Shown here one piece after another: positions 48,147-59,441 of a DNA stretch of 64,000 nt (position 1 is its first letter; every line of letters starts with the position of its first letter). This DNA is from Hydractinia symbiolongicarpus (taxonomy: Eukaryota; Cnidaria; Hydrozoa; Anthoathecata; Hydractiniidae), in assembly GCF_029227915.1 (NCBI RefSeq), contig NC_079875.1, forward strand, positions 41,499,201-41,563,200, given 5' to 3'. A program made the position numbers and the translations under genes. A model generated the notes under the pieces. That model ran no database searches, had not been told where the DNA came from, and was given only the letters and a program-made list of their open reading frames with translations.

Positions 48147-50582
48147 TTAAAAAATTGTTCGGGAAATGAGTTTACTTTCTGGGTACTTTCTATGTATACA
48201 TTCGACTATACGTGCCAAGCCCGGGATTTACGGGAAATCGCGGGATTTCATTTGCCGGCGATTAAACCTCTTTCATTAAGCGTCTCATCAAAAATGAAAA
48301 CATTTTTGAAAACTACAAGTCTCATGCGTTTTAGTGGTGAAAAAATAATTTAAAAAATTGTTCGGAAAATGAGTTTACTTTCTGGGTACTTTCTATGTAT
48401 ACATTCGACTATACGGGCCAAGCCCGGGATTTACGGGAAATCGCGGGATTTCGTTTGCCGGCGATTAAACCTCTTTCATTAAGCGTCTCATCAAAAATGA
48501 AAACATTTTTGAAAACTACAAGTCTCATGCGTTTTAGTGGTGAAAAAATAATTTAAAAAATCGTTCGGGAAATGAGTTTACTCCCTGGGTACTTTCTTTG
48601 TATACTTTTGACTATACGGGCCGAGTCCGGGATTTACGGGAAATCGCGGGTTTTCGTTTGCCGGCGATTAAACTTCTTTCATTAATCGTCTCATTAAAAA
48701 TGAAAACATTTTTGAAAACTACAAGTCTTATGCGTTTTAGTGGTGAAAAAATAATTTAAAAAATTGTTCGGGAAATGAGTTTACTTTCTGGGTACTTTCT
48801 ATGTATACATTCGACTATACGGGCCAAGCGCGGGATTTACGGGAAATCTCGGGTTTTCGTTTGCCGGCGATTAAACTTCTTTCATTAATCGTCTCATTAA
48901 AAATGAAAACATTTTTGAAAACTACAAGTCTCATGCGTTTTAGTGGTGAAAAAATAATTTAAAAAATTGTTCGGGAAATGAGTTTACTTTGTGGGTACTT
49001 TCTATGTATACATTCGACTATACGGGCCAAGCCCAGGATTTACGGGAAATCGCGGGATTTCGTTTGCCGGCGATTAAACCTCTTTCATTAAGCGTCTCAT
49101 CAAAAATGAAAACATTTTTGAAAACTACAAGTCTCATGCGTTTTAGTGGTGAAAAAATAATTTAAAAAATCGTTCGGGAAATGAGTTTACTCCCTGGGTA
49201 CTTTCTTTGTATACTTTTGACTATACGAGCCGAGTCCGGGATTTACGGGAAATCGCGGGTTTTCGTTTGCCGGCGATTAAACTTCTTTCATTAATCGTCT
49301 CATTAAAAATGAAAACATTTTTGAAAACTACAAGTCTTATGCGTTTTAGTGGTGAAAAAATAATTTAAAAAATTGTTCGGGAAATGAGTTTACTTTCTGG
49401 GTACTTTCTATGTATACATTCGACTATACGGGCCAAGCCCGGGATTTACGGGAAATCGCGGGATTTCGCTTGCCGGCGATTAAACTTCTTTTATTCAGCG
49501 TCTCATCAAAAATGAAAACATTTTTCAAAACTACAAGTCTCATGCGTTTTAGTGGTGAAAAGATAATTTAAAAAATCGTTTCTGAAATGAGTTTACTCAC
49601 AGGGTACTTTCTTTGTATACATTCGACTATACGGGCCAAGCCCGGGATTTACGGGAAATCGCGGGTTTTCGTTTGCCGGCGATTAAACCCATTTCATTAA
49701 GCGTTTCATCAAAAATGAAAACATTTTTGAAAACTACAAGTCTCATGCGTTTTAGTGGTGAAAAAATAATTTAAAAAATTGTTCGGGAAATGATTTTACT
49801 CCCTGGGTACTTTCTATGTATACATTCGACTATACGGGCCAAGCCCGGGATTTACGGGAAATCGCGGGTTTTCGTTTGCCGGCGATTAAACTTCTTTCAT
49901 TAATCGTCTCATTAAAAATGAAAACATTTTTGAAAACTACAAGTCTCATGCGTTTTAGTGGTGAAAAAATAAATTAAAAAATTGTTCGGGAAATGATTTT
50001 ACTCCCTGGGTACTTTCTATGTATACATTCGACTATACGGGCCAAGCCCGGGATTTACGGGAAATCGCGGGTTTTTGTTTGCCGGCGATTAAACTTCTTT
50101 CATTAATCGTCTCATTAAAAATGAAAACATTTTTGAAAACTACAAGTCTTATGCGTTTTAGTGGTGAAAAAATAATTTAAAAAATTGTTCGGGAAATGAG
50201 TTTACTTTCTGGGTACTTTCTATGTATACATTCGACTATACGAACCAAGCCCGGGATTTACGGGAAATCGCGGGATTTCGTTTGTCGGCGATTAAACCTC
50301 TTTCATTAAGCGTCTCATCAAAAATGAAAACATTTTTGAAAACTACAAGTCTCATGCGTTTTAGTGGTGAAAAGATAATTTAAAAAATTGTTCGGGAAAT
50401 GATTTTACTCCCTGGGTACTTTCTATGTATACATTCGACTATACGGGCTAAGCCCGGGATTTACGGGAAATCGCGGGTTTTCGTTTGCCGGCGATTAAAC
50501 TTCTTTCATTAATCGTCTCATTAAAAATGAAAACATTTTTGAAAACTACAAGTCTTATGCGTTTCAGTGGTGAAAAAATAAT
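48147..50582 (+). repeat. Domain D monomers, loosely trimeric
   Basis: Twelve normal monomers. TTTCTGGG, CCCTGGG/TTTTGAC and CATTAATCG types alternate, with an approximate 609-bp spacing between the class 2 monomers at 48553 and 49162. A CGTTTCTG monomer (49568) with ACCCATTTC appears without its usual GTATGCATTCG partner, which a TTTCTGGG hybrid (49365) replaces. AATAAATTAAAAAATTG near 49970 is shared with 54230. Confidence 0.74.
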
Positions 50583-53500
50583 TTAAAAAATTGTTCGGGA
50601 AATAAGTTTACTTTCTGGGTACTTTCTATGTATACATTCGACTATACGGGCCAAGCCCGGGATTTACGGAAAATCGCGGGATTTCGTTTGCCGGCGATTA
50701 AACCTCTTTCATTAAGCGTCTCATCAAAAATGAAAACATTTTTGAAAACTACAAGTCTCATGCGTTTTAGTGGTGAAAAAATAATTTAAAAAATCGTTCG
50801 GGAAATGAGTTTACTCCCTGGGTACTTTCTTTGTATACTTTTGACTATACGGGCCGAGTCCGGGATTTACGGGAAATCGCGGGTTTTCGTTTGCCGGCGA
50901 TTAAACTTCTTTCATTAATCGTCTCATTAAAAATGAAAACATTTTTGAAAACTACAAGTCTTATGCGTTTTAGTGGTGAAAAAATAATTTAAAAAATTGT
51001 TCGGGAAATGAGTTTACTTTCTGGGTACTTTCTATGTATACATTCGACTATACGGGCCAAGCCCGGGATTTACGGGAAATCGCGGGATTTCGTTTGCCGG
51101 CGATTAAACCTCTTTCATTAAGCGTCTCATGAAAAATGAAAACATTTTTGAAAACTACAAGTCTCATGCGTTTTAGTGGTGAAAAGATAATTTAAAAAAT
51201 TGTTCGGGAAATGATTTTACTCCCTGGGTACTTTCTATGTATACATTCGACTATACGGGCCAAGCCCGGGATTTACGGGAAATCGCGGGTTTTCGTTTGC
51301 CGGCGATTAAACTTCTTTCATTAATCGTCTCATTAAAAATGAAAACATTTTTGAAAACTACAAGTCTTATGCGTTTTAGTGGTGAAAAAATAATTTAAAA
51401 AATTGTTCGGGAAATAAGTTTACTTTCTGGGTACTTTCTATGTATACATTCGACTATACGGGCCAAGCCCGGGATTTACGGAAAATCGCGGGATTTCGTT
51501 TGCCGGCGATTAAACCTCTTTCATTAAGCGTCTCATCAAAAATGAAAACATTTTTGAAAACTACAAGTCTCATGCGTTTTAGTGGTGAAAAAATAATTTA
51601 AAAAATCGTTCGGGAAATGAGTTTACTCCCTGGGTACTTTCTTTGTATACTTTTGACTATACGGGCCGAGTCCGGGATTTACGGGAAATCGCGGGTTTTC
51701 GTTTGCCGGCGATTAAACTTCTTTCATTAATCGTCTCATTAAAAATGAAAACATTTTTGAAAACTACAAGTCTTATGCGTTTTAGTGGTGAAAAAATAAT
51801 TTAAAAAATTGTTCGGGAAATAAGTTTACTTTCTGGGTACTTTCTATGTATACATTCGACTATACGGGCCAAGCCCGGGATTTACGGAAAATCGCGGGAT
51901 TTCGTTTGCCGGCGATTAAACCTCTTTCATTAAGCGTCTCATCAAAAATGAAAACATTTTTGAAAACTACAAGTCTCATGCGTTTTAGTGGTGAAAAAAT
52001 AATTTAAAAAATCGTTCGGGAAATGAGTTTACTCCCTGGGTACTTTCTTTGTATACTTTTGACTATACGGGCCGAGTCCGGGATTTACGGGAAATCGCGG
52101 GTTTTCGTTTGCCGGCGATTAAACTTCTTTCCTTAATCGTCTCATTAAAAATGAAAACATTTTTGAAAACTACAAGTCTTATGCGTTTTAGTGGTGAAAA
52201 AATAATTTAAAAAATTGTTCGGGAAATAAGTTTACTTTCTGGGTACTTTCTATGTATACATTCGACTATACGGGCCAAGCCCGGGATTTACGGAAAATCG
52301 CGGGATTTCGTTTGCCGGCGATTAAACCTCTTTCATTAAGCGTCTCATCAAAAATGAAAACATTTTTGAAAACTACAAGTCTCATGCGTTTTAGTGGTGA
52401 AAAAATAATTTAAAAAATCGTTCGGGAAATGAGTTTACTCCCTGGGTACTTTCTTTGTATACTTTTGACTATACGGGCCGAGTCCGGGATTTACGGGAAA
52501 TCGCGGGTTTTCGTTTGCCGGCGATTAAACTTCTTTCATTAATCGTCTCATTAAAAATGAAAACATTTTTGAAAACTACAAGTCTTATGCGTTTTAGTGG
52601 TGAAAAAATAATTTAAAAAATTGTTCGGGAAATGAGTTTACTTTCTGGGTACTTTCTATGTATACATTCGACTATACGGGCCAAGCCCGGGATTTACGGG
52701 AAATCGCGGGATTTCGTTTGCCGGCGATTAAACCTCTTTCATTAAGCGTCTCATCAAAAATGAAAACATTTTTGAAAACTACAAGTCTCATGCGTTTTAG
52801 TGGTGAAAAGATAATTTAAAAAATTGTTCGGGAAATGATTTTACTACCTGGGTACTTTCTATGTATACATTCGACTATACGGGCCAAGCCCGGGATTTAC
52901 GGGAAATCGCGGGTTTTCGTTTGCCGGCGATTAAACTTCTTTCATTAATCGTCTTATTAAAAATGAAAACATTTTTGAAAACTACAAGTCTTATGCGTTT
53001 TAGTGGTGAAAAAATAATTTAAAAAATTGTTCGGGAAATAAGTTTACTTTCTGGGTACTTTCTATGTATACATTCGACTATACGGGCCAAGCCCGGGATT
53101 TACGGAAAATCGCGGGATTTCGTTTGCCGGCGATTAAACCTCTTTCATTAAGCGTCTCATCAAAAATGAAAACATTTTTGAAAACTACAAGTCTCATGCG
53201 TTTTAGTGGTGAAAAAATAATTTAAAAAATCGTTCGGGAAATGAGTTTACTCCCTGGGTACTTTCTTTGTATACTTTTGACTATACGGGCCGAGTCCGGG
53301 ATTTACGGGAAATCGCGGGTTTTCGTTTGCCGGCGATTAAACTTCTTTCATTAATCGTCTCATTAAAAATGAAAACATTTTTGAAAACTACAAGTCTTAT
53401 GCGTTTTAGTGGTGAAAAAATAATTTAAAAAATTGTTCGGGAAATGAGTTTACTTTCTGGGTACTTTCTATGTATACATTCGACTATACGGGCCAAGCCC

Positions 53501-53627
53501 GGGATTTACGGGAAATCGCGGGATTTCGCTTGCCGGCGATTAAACCTCTTTCATTAAACGTCTCATCAAAAATGAAAACATTTTTGAAAACTACAAGTCT
53601 CATGCGTTTTAGTGGTGAAAAAATAAT
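50583..53627 (+). repeat. Mixed tetramer (812 bp) and dimer (406 bp) repeats of domain D
   Basis: The marker GGAAATAAGTTTAC with ACGGAAAATCGCGGG starts monomers at 50583, 51395, 51801, 52207 and 53019, so spacings are 812, 406, 406 and 812. The tetramer is marker, CCCTGGG class 2 monomer, TTTCTGGG monomer, then AGATAATTT with GATTTTACTCC. The dimer is its first half. The section ends with the CATTAAACG monomer at 53425. Confidence 0.88.
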
Positions 53628-55047
53628 TTAAAAAATCGTTCGGGAAATGATTTTACTCCCTGAGTACTTTCTTTGTATGCATTCGACTATACGGGCCGAG
53701 TCCGGGGTTTACGGGAAATGGCGGGTTTTCGTTTGCCGGGGATTAAACTTCTTTTATTCAGCGTCTCATCAAAAATGAAAACATTTTTCAAAACTACAAG
53801 TCTCATGCGTTTTAGTGGTGAAAAGATAATTTAAAAAATCGTTTCTGAAATGAGTTTACTCACAGGGTACTTTCTTTGTATACATTCGACTATACGGGCC
53901 AAGCCGGGGATTTACGGGAAATCGCGGGTTTTCGTTTGCCGGCGATTAAACCCATTTCATTAAGCGTTTCATCAAAAATGAAAACATTTTTAAAAACTAC
54001 AAGTCTCATGCGTTTTAGTGGTGAAAAAATAATTTAAAAAATTGTTCGGGAAATGATTTTACTCCCTGGGTACTTTCTATGTATACATTCGACTATGCGG
54101 GCCAAGCCCGGGATTTACGGGAAATCGCGGGTTTTCGTTTGCCGGCGATTAAACTTCTTTCATTAATCGTCTCATTAAAAATGAAAACATTTTTGAAAAC
54201 TACAAGTCTCATGCGTTTTAGTGGTGAAAAAATAAATTAAAAAATTGTTCGGGAAATGATTTTACTCCCTGGGTACTTTCTATGTATACATTCGACTATA
54301 CGGGCCAAGCCCGGGATTTACGGGAAATCGCGGGTTTTTGTTTGCCGGCGATTAAACTTCTTTCATTAATCGTCTCATTAAAAATGAAAACATTTTTGAA
54401 AACTACAAGTCTTATGCGTTTTAGTGGTGAAAAAATAATTTAAAAAATTGTTCGGGAAATGAGTTTACTTTCTGGGTACTTTCTATGTATACATTCGACT
54501 ATACGGGCCAAGCCCGGGATTTACGGGAAATCGCGGGATTTCGTTTGCCGGCGATTAAACCTCTTTCATTAAGCGTCTCATCAAAAATGAAAACATTTTT
54601 GAAAACTACAAGTCTCATGCGTTTTAGTGGTGAAAAGATAATTTAAAAAATTGTTCGGGAAATGATTTTACTCCCTGGGTACTTTCTATGTATACATTCG
54701 ACTATACGGGCCAAGCCCGGGATTTACGGGAAATCGCGGGTTTTCGTTTGCCGGCGATTAAACTTCTTTCATTAATCGTCTCATTAAAAATGAAAACATT
54801 TTTGAAAACTACAAGCTTATGCGTTTTAGTGATGAAAAAATAATTTAAAAAATTGTTCGGGAAATAAGTTTACTTTCTGGGTACTTTCTATGTATACATT
54901 CGACTATACGGGCCAAGCCCGGGATTTACGGAAAATCGCGGGATTTCGTTTGCCGGCGATTAAACCTCTTTCATTAAGCGTCTCATCAAAAATGAAAACA
55001 TTTTTGAAAACTACAAGTCTCATGCGTTTTAGTGGTGAAAAAATAAT
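53628..55047 (+). repeat. HOR-D unit 1 (7 monomers, 1420 bp)
   Basis: Anchor trimer: 53628 (GTATGCATTCG, GCCGGGGATT), 53831 (CGTTTCTG, ACCCATTTC) and 54034 (GATTTTACTCC). Four domain D monomers follow, the last of which is the GGAAATAAG type at 54845. One base is lost in ACAAGCTTATG near 54812, which explains the 1420 length. Confidence 0.87.
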
Positions 55048-56468
55048 TTAAAAAATCGTTCGGGAAATGAGTTTACTCCCTGGGTACTTTCTTTGTATGC
55101 ATTCGACTATACGGGCCGAGTCCGGGGTTTACGGGAAATGGCGGGTTTTCGTTTGCCGGGGATTAAACTTCTTTTATTCAGCGTCTCATCAAAAATGAAA
55201 ACATTTTTCAAAACTACAAGTCTCATGCGTTTTAGTGGTGAAAAGATAATTTAAAAAATCGTTTCTGAAATGAGTTTACTCACAGGGTACTTTCTTTGTA
55301 TACATTCGACTATACGGGCCAAGCCCGGGATTTACGGGAAATCGCGGGTTTTCGTTTGCCGGCGATTAAACCCATTTCATTAAGCGTTTCATCAAAAATG
55401 AAAACATTTTTGAAAACTACAAGTCTCATGCGTTTTAGTGGTGAAAAAATAATTTAAAAAATTGTTCGGAAAATGATTTTACTCCCTGGGTACTTTCTAT
55501 GTATACATTCGACTATACGGGCCAAGCCCGGGATTTACGGGAAATCGCGGGTTTTCGTTTGCCGGCGATTAAACTTCTTTCATTAATCGTCTCATTAAAA
55601 ATGAAAGCATTTTTGAAAACTACAAGTCTCATGCGTTTTAGTGGTGAAAAAATAATTTAAAAAATTGTTCGGGAAATGATTTTACTCCCTGGGTACTTTC
55701 TATGTATACATTCGACTATACGGGCCAAGCCCGGGATTTACGGGAAATCGCGGGTTTTTATTTGCCGGCGATTAAACTTCTTTCATTAATCGTCTCATTA
55801 AAAATGAAAACATTTTTGAAAACTACAAGTCTCATTCGTTCTAGTGGTACAGAAATAATTTGAAAAACCGTTCGGGAAATCAGTTTACTCCCGGTGTGCT
55901 TTCTTTAGTTACATACAACTATACGGGACAAGCCCGGGATTTACGGGAAATCGCGGGTTTTCGTTTGCCGGCGATTAAACCTCTTTCATTAAGCGTCTCA
56001 TTAAAAATGAAAACATTTTTGAAAACTACAAGTCTCATTCGTTCTAGTGGTGCAGAAATAATTTGAAAAATCGTTCGGGAAATTAGTTTACTCCCTGGGT
56101 ACTTTCATTGTATACTTTTGACTATACGGGCCAAGCCCTGGATTTACGGGAAATCGCGGGTTTTCGTTTGCCGGCGATTAAACTTGTTTTATTTAGCGTC
56201 TCATCAAAAATTAAAACATTTTTGAAAACTACAAGTTTCATGCGTTTTAGTGGTGAGAAAATAATTTAAAAAATTGTTCGGGAAATGAGTTTACTTTCTG
56301 GGTACTTTCTATGTATACATTCGACTATACGGGCTAAGCCGGGGATTTACTGGAAATCGCGGGATTTCGCTTGCCGGCGATTAAACCTCTTTCATTAAAC
56401 GTCTCATCAAAAATGAAAACATTTTTGAAAACTACAAGTCTCATGCGTTTTAGTGGTGAAAAAATAAT
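55048..56468 (+). repeat. HOR-D unit 2 (7 monomers, 1421 bp) with two domain E monomers inside
   Basis: The anchor trimer at 55048, 55251 and 55454 matches unit 1, but the anchor reads CCTGGGTAC instead of CCTGAGTAC. The fourth monomer ends with the domain E tail TCATTCGTTCTAGTGG. The fifth and sixth (55860 and 56063) are domain E monomers, and the seventh (56266) returns to domain D. The 7-monomer length is kept. Confidence 0.87.
55800..56265 (+). repeat. Patch of domain E monomers embedded in HOR-D
   Basis: Shared marks with 59210-59644 are TCATTCGTTCTAGTGG, TACAGAAATAATTTG, GAAAAACCGTTCGGG, AAATCAGTTTAC, TTTCATTGTATAC, AAGCCCTGG, ACTTGTTTTATTTAGCG and GTGAGAAAATAAT. The monomer at 55860 is the most aberrant full-length one I see: it reads CCCGGTGTGCTTTCTTTAG then TTACATACAACTATACGGG, replacing both the GTATAC element and TTCG. 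Gene conversion from domain E, or an older shared source, would explain it. Confidence 0.82.
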
Positions 56469-57889
56469 TTAAAAAATCGTTCGGGAAATGTTTTTACTCC
56501 CTGAGTACTTTCTTTGTATGCATTCGACTATACGGGCCGAGTCCGGGGTTTACGGGAAATGGCGGGTTTTCGTTTGCCGGCGATTAAACTTCTTTTATTC
56601 AGCGTCTCATCAAAAATGAAAACATTTTTCAAAACTACAAGTCTCATGCGTTTTAGTGGTGAAAAGATAATTTAAAAAATCGTTTCTGAAATGAGTTTAC
56701 TCACAGGGTACTTTTTTTGTATACATTCGACTATACGGGCCAAGCCCGGGATTTACGGGAAATCGCGGGTTTTCGTTTGCCGGCGATTAAACCCATTTCA
56801 TTAAGCGTTTCATCAAAAATGAAAACATTTTTAAAAACTACAAGTCTCATGCGTTTTATTGGTGAAAAAATAATTTAAAAAATTGTTCGGGAAATGTTTT
56901 TACTCCCTGGGTACTTTCTATGTATACATTCGACTATACGGGCCAAGCCCGGGATTTACGGGAAATCGCGGGTTTTTGTTTGCCGGCGATTAAACTTCTT
57001 TCATTAATCGTCTCATTAAAAATGAAAACATTTTTGAAAACTACAAGTCTTATGCGTTTTAGTGGTGAAAAAATAATTTAAAAAATTGTTCGGGAAATGA
57101 GTTTACTTTCTGGGTACTTTCTATGTATACATTCGACTATACGGGCCAAGCCCGGGATTTACGGGAAATCGCGGGATTTCGTTTGCCGGCGATTAAACCT
57201 CTGTCATTAAGCGTCTCATCAAAAATGAAAACATTTTTGAAAACTACAAGTCTCGTGCGTTTTAGTGGTGAAAAGATAATTTAAAAAATTGTTCGGGAAA
57301 TAAGTTTACTTTCTGGGTACTTTCTATGTATACATTCGACTATACGGGCCAAGCCCGGGATTTACGGAAAATCGCGGGATTTCGTTTGCCGGCGATTAAA
57401 CCTCTTTCATTAAGCGTCTCATCAAAAATGAAAACATTTTTGAAAACTACAAGTCTCATGCGTTTTAGTGGTGAAAAAATAATTTAAAAAATCGTTCGGG
57501 AAATGAGTTTACTCCCTGGGTACTTTCTTTGTATACTTTTGACTATACGGGCCGAGTCCGGGATTTACGGGAAATCGCGGGTTTTCGTTTGCCGGCGATT
57601 AAACTTCTTTCATTAATCGTCTCATTAAAAATGAAAACATTTTTGAAAACTACAAGTCTTATGCGTTTGAGTGGTGAAAAAATAATTTAAAAAATTGTTC
57701 CGGAAATGAGTTTACTTTCTGGGTACTTTCTATGTATACATTCGATTATACGGGCCAAGCCCGGGATTTACGGGAAATCGCGGGATTTCGCTTGCCGGCG
57801 ATTAAACCTCTTTCATTAAACGTCTCATCAAAAATGAAAACATTTTTGAAAACTACAAGTCTCATGCGTTTTAGTGGTGAAAAAATAAT
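56469..57889 (+). repeat. HOR-D unit 3 (7 monomers, 1421 bp)
   Basis: Anchor trimer at 56469, 56672 and 56875, with TTTTTACTCC replacing ATTTTACTCC in two of the three. The interior comprises TTTCTGGG (57078), GGAAATAAG (57281), a class 2 CCCTGGG monomer (57484) and a TTCCGGAAATG monomer with CATTAAACG (57687). The interior order differs from units 1 and 2. Confidence 0.86.
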
Positions 57890-58904
57890 TTAAAAAATCG
57901 TTCGGAAAATGATTTTACTCCCTGAGTACTTTCTTTGTATGCATTCGACTATACGGGCCGAGTCCGGGGTTTACGGGAAATGGCGGGTTTTCGTTTGCCG
58001 GGGATTAAACTTCTTTTATTCAGCGTCTCATCAAAAATGAAAACATTTTTCAAAACTACAAGTCTCATGCGTTTTAGTGGTGAAAAGATAATTTAAAAAA
58101 TCGTTTCTGAAATGAGTTTACTCACAGGGTACTTTCTTTGTATACATTCGACTATACGGGCCAAGCCCGGGATTTACGGGAAATCGCGGGTTTTCGTTTG
58201 CCGGCGATTAAACCCATTTCATTAAGCGTTTCATCAAAAATGAAAACATTTTTGAAAACTACAAGTCTCATGCGTTTTAGTGGTGAAAAAATAATTTAAA
58301 AAATTGTTCGGAAAATGATTTTACTCCCTGGGTACTTTCTATGTATACATTCGACTATACGGGCCAAGCCCGGGATTTACGGGAAATCGCGGGTTTTCGT
58401 TTGCCGGCGATTAAACTTCTTTCATTAATCGTCTCATTAAAAATGAAAGCATTTTTGAAAACTACAAGTCTCATGCGTTTTAGTGGTGAAAAAATAATTT
58501 AAAAAATTGTTCGGGAAATGATTTTACTCCCTGGGTACTTTCTATGTATACATTCGACTATACGGGCCAAGCCCGGGATTTACGGGAAATCGCGGGTTTT
58601 CGTTTGCCGGCGATTAAACTTCTTTCATTAATCGTCTCATTAAAAATGAAAACATTTTTGAAAACTACAAGTCTTATGCGTTTTAGTGGTGAAAAAATAA
58701 TTTAAAAAATTGTTCGGGAAATGAGTTTACTTTCTGGGTACTTTCTATGTATACATTCGACTATACGGGCCAAGCCCGGGATTTACGGGAAATCGCGGGA
58801 TTTCGTTTGCCGGGGATTAAACCTCTTTCATTAAGCGTCTCATCAAAAATGAAAACATTTTTAAAAACTACAAGTCTCATGCGTTTTAGTGGTGAAAAAA
58901 TAAT
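57890..58904 (+). repeat. HOR-D unit 4, truncated (5 monomers, 1015 bp)
   Basis: Anchor trimer at 57890, 58093 and 58296; the third carries GAAAGCATTTTTG, shared with unit 2 near 55605. Two further domain D monomers (58499 and 58702) follow. The HOR then stops at the 164-bp deleted monomer that opens domain E. Confidence 0.85.
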
Positions 58905-59068
58905 TTAAAAAATCGTTCGGGAAATGAGTTTACTCCCTGGGTACTTTCTTTGTATACTTTTGACTATACGGGCCGAGTCCGGGATTTACGGGAAATCGCG
59001 GATTTTCGTTTCGGATTAACATTTTTGAAAACTACAAGTCTCATGCGTTTTAGTGGTAAAAAAATAAT
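58905..59068 (+). repeat. Truncated monomer, 164 bp
   Basis: The sequence runs from TTTTCGTTTCGGATTAAC straight into ATTTTTGAAAACTAC near 59020. About 39 bases are missing, covering the region from GCCGGCG through the left arm of the A/T palindrome. It sits exactly at the boundary between HOR-D and domain E. Confidence 0.88.
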
Positions 59069-59271
59069 TTTAAAAATCGTTCGGGAAATGAGTTTACTCC
59101 CTGGGTACTTTCTTTGTATACTTTTGACTATACGGGCCGAGTCCGGGATTTACGGGAATTTGCGGGTTTTCGTTTTCCGGCGATTAAACCTCTTTCATTA
59201 ATCGTCTCATTAAAAATGAAAACATTTTTGAAAACTACAAGTCTCATTCGTTCTAGTGGTACAGAAATAAT
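59069..59271 (+). repeat. Domain E monomer with variant core
   Basis: A 203-bp class 2 monomer with GGGAATTTGCGGG and GTTTTCCGGCGATT in place of the usual core, and a tail reading TCATTCGTTCTAGTGG with TACAGAAATAATTTG. The same tail is found at 55840. Confidence 0.8.
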
Positions 59272-59441
59272 TTGAAAAACCGTTCGGGAAATCAGTTTAC
59301 TCCCTGGGTACTTTTTTTGTATACTTTTGACTATACGGGTCGTTTGCGGGCGATTAAACTTCTTTTATTCAGCCTCTCATCAAAAATGAAAACATTTTTG
59401 AAAACTACAAGTCTCATTCGTTCTAGTGGTGCAGAAATAAT
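59272..59441 (+). repeat. Truncated monomer, 170 bp
   Basis: GACTATACGGGTCG is followed directly by TTTGCGGGCGATTAAAC near 59340. About 33 bases are lost, removing the GC-rich hairpin. The CENP-B-like element is also absent, since this is a class 2 (TTTTG) monomer. The deletion is not a multiple of the monomer. Confidence 0.88.
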
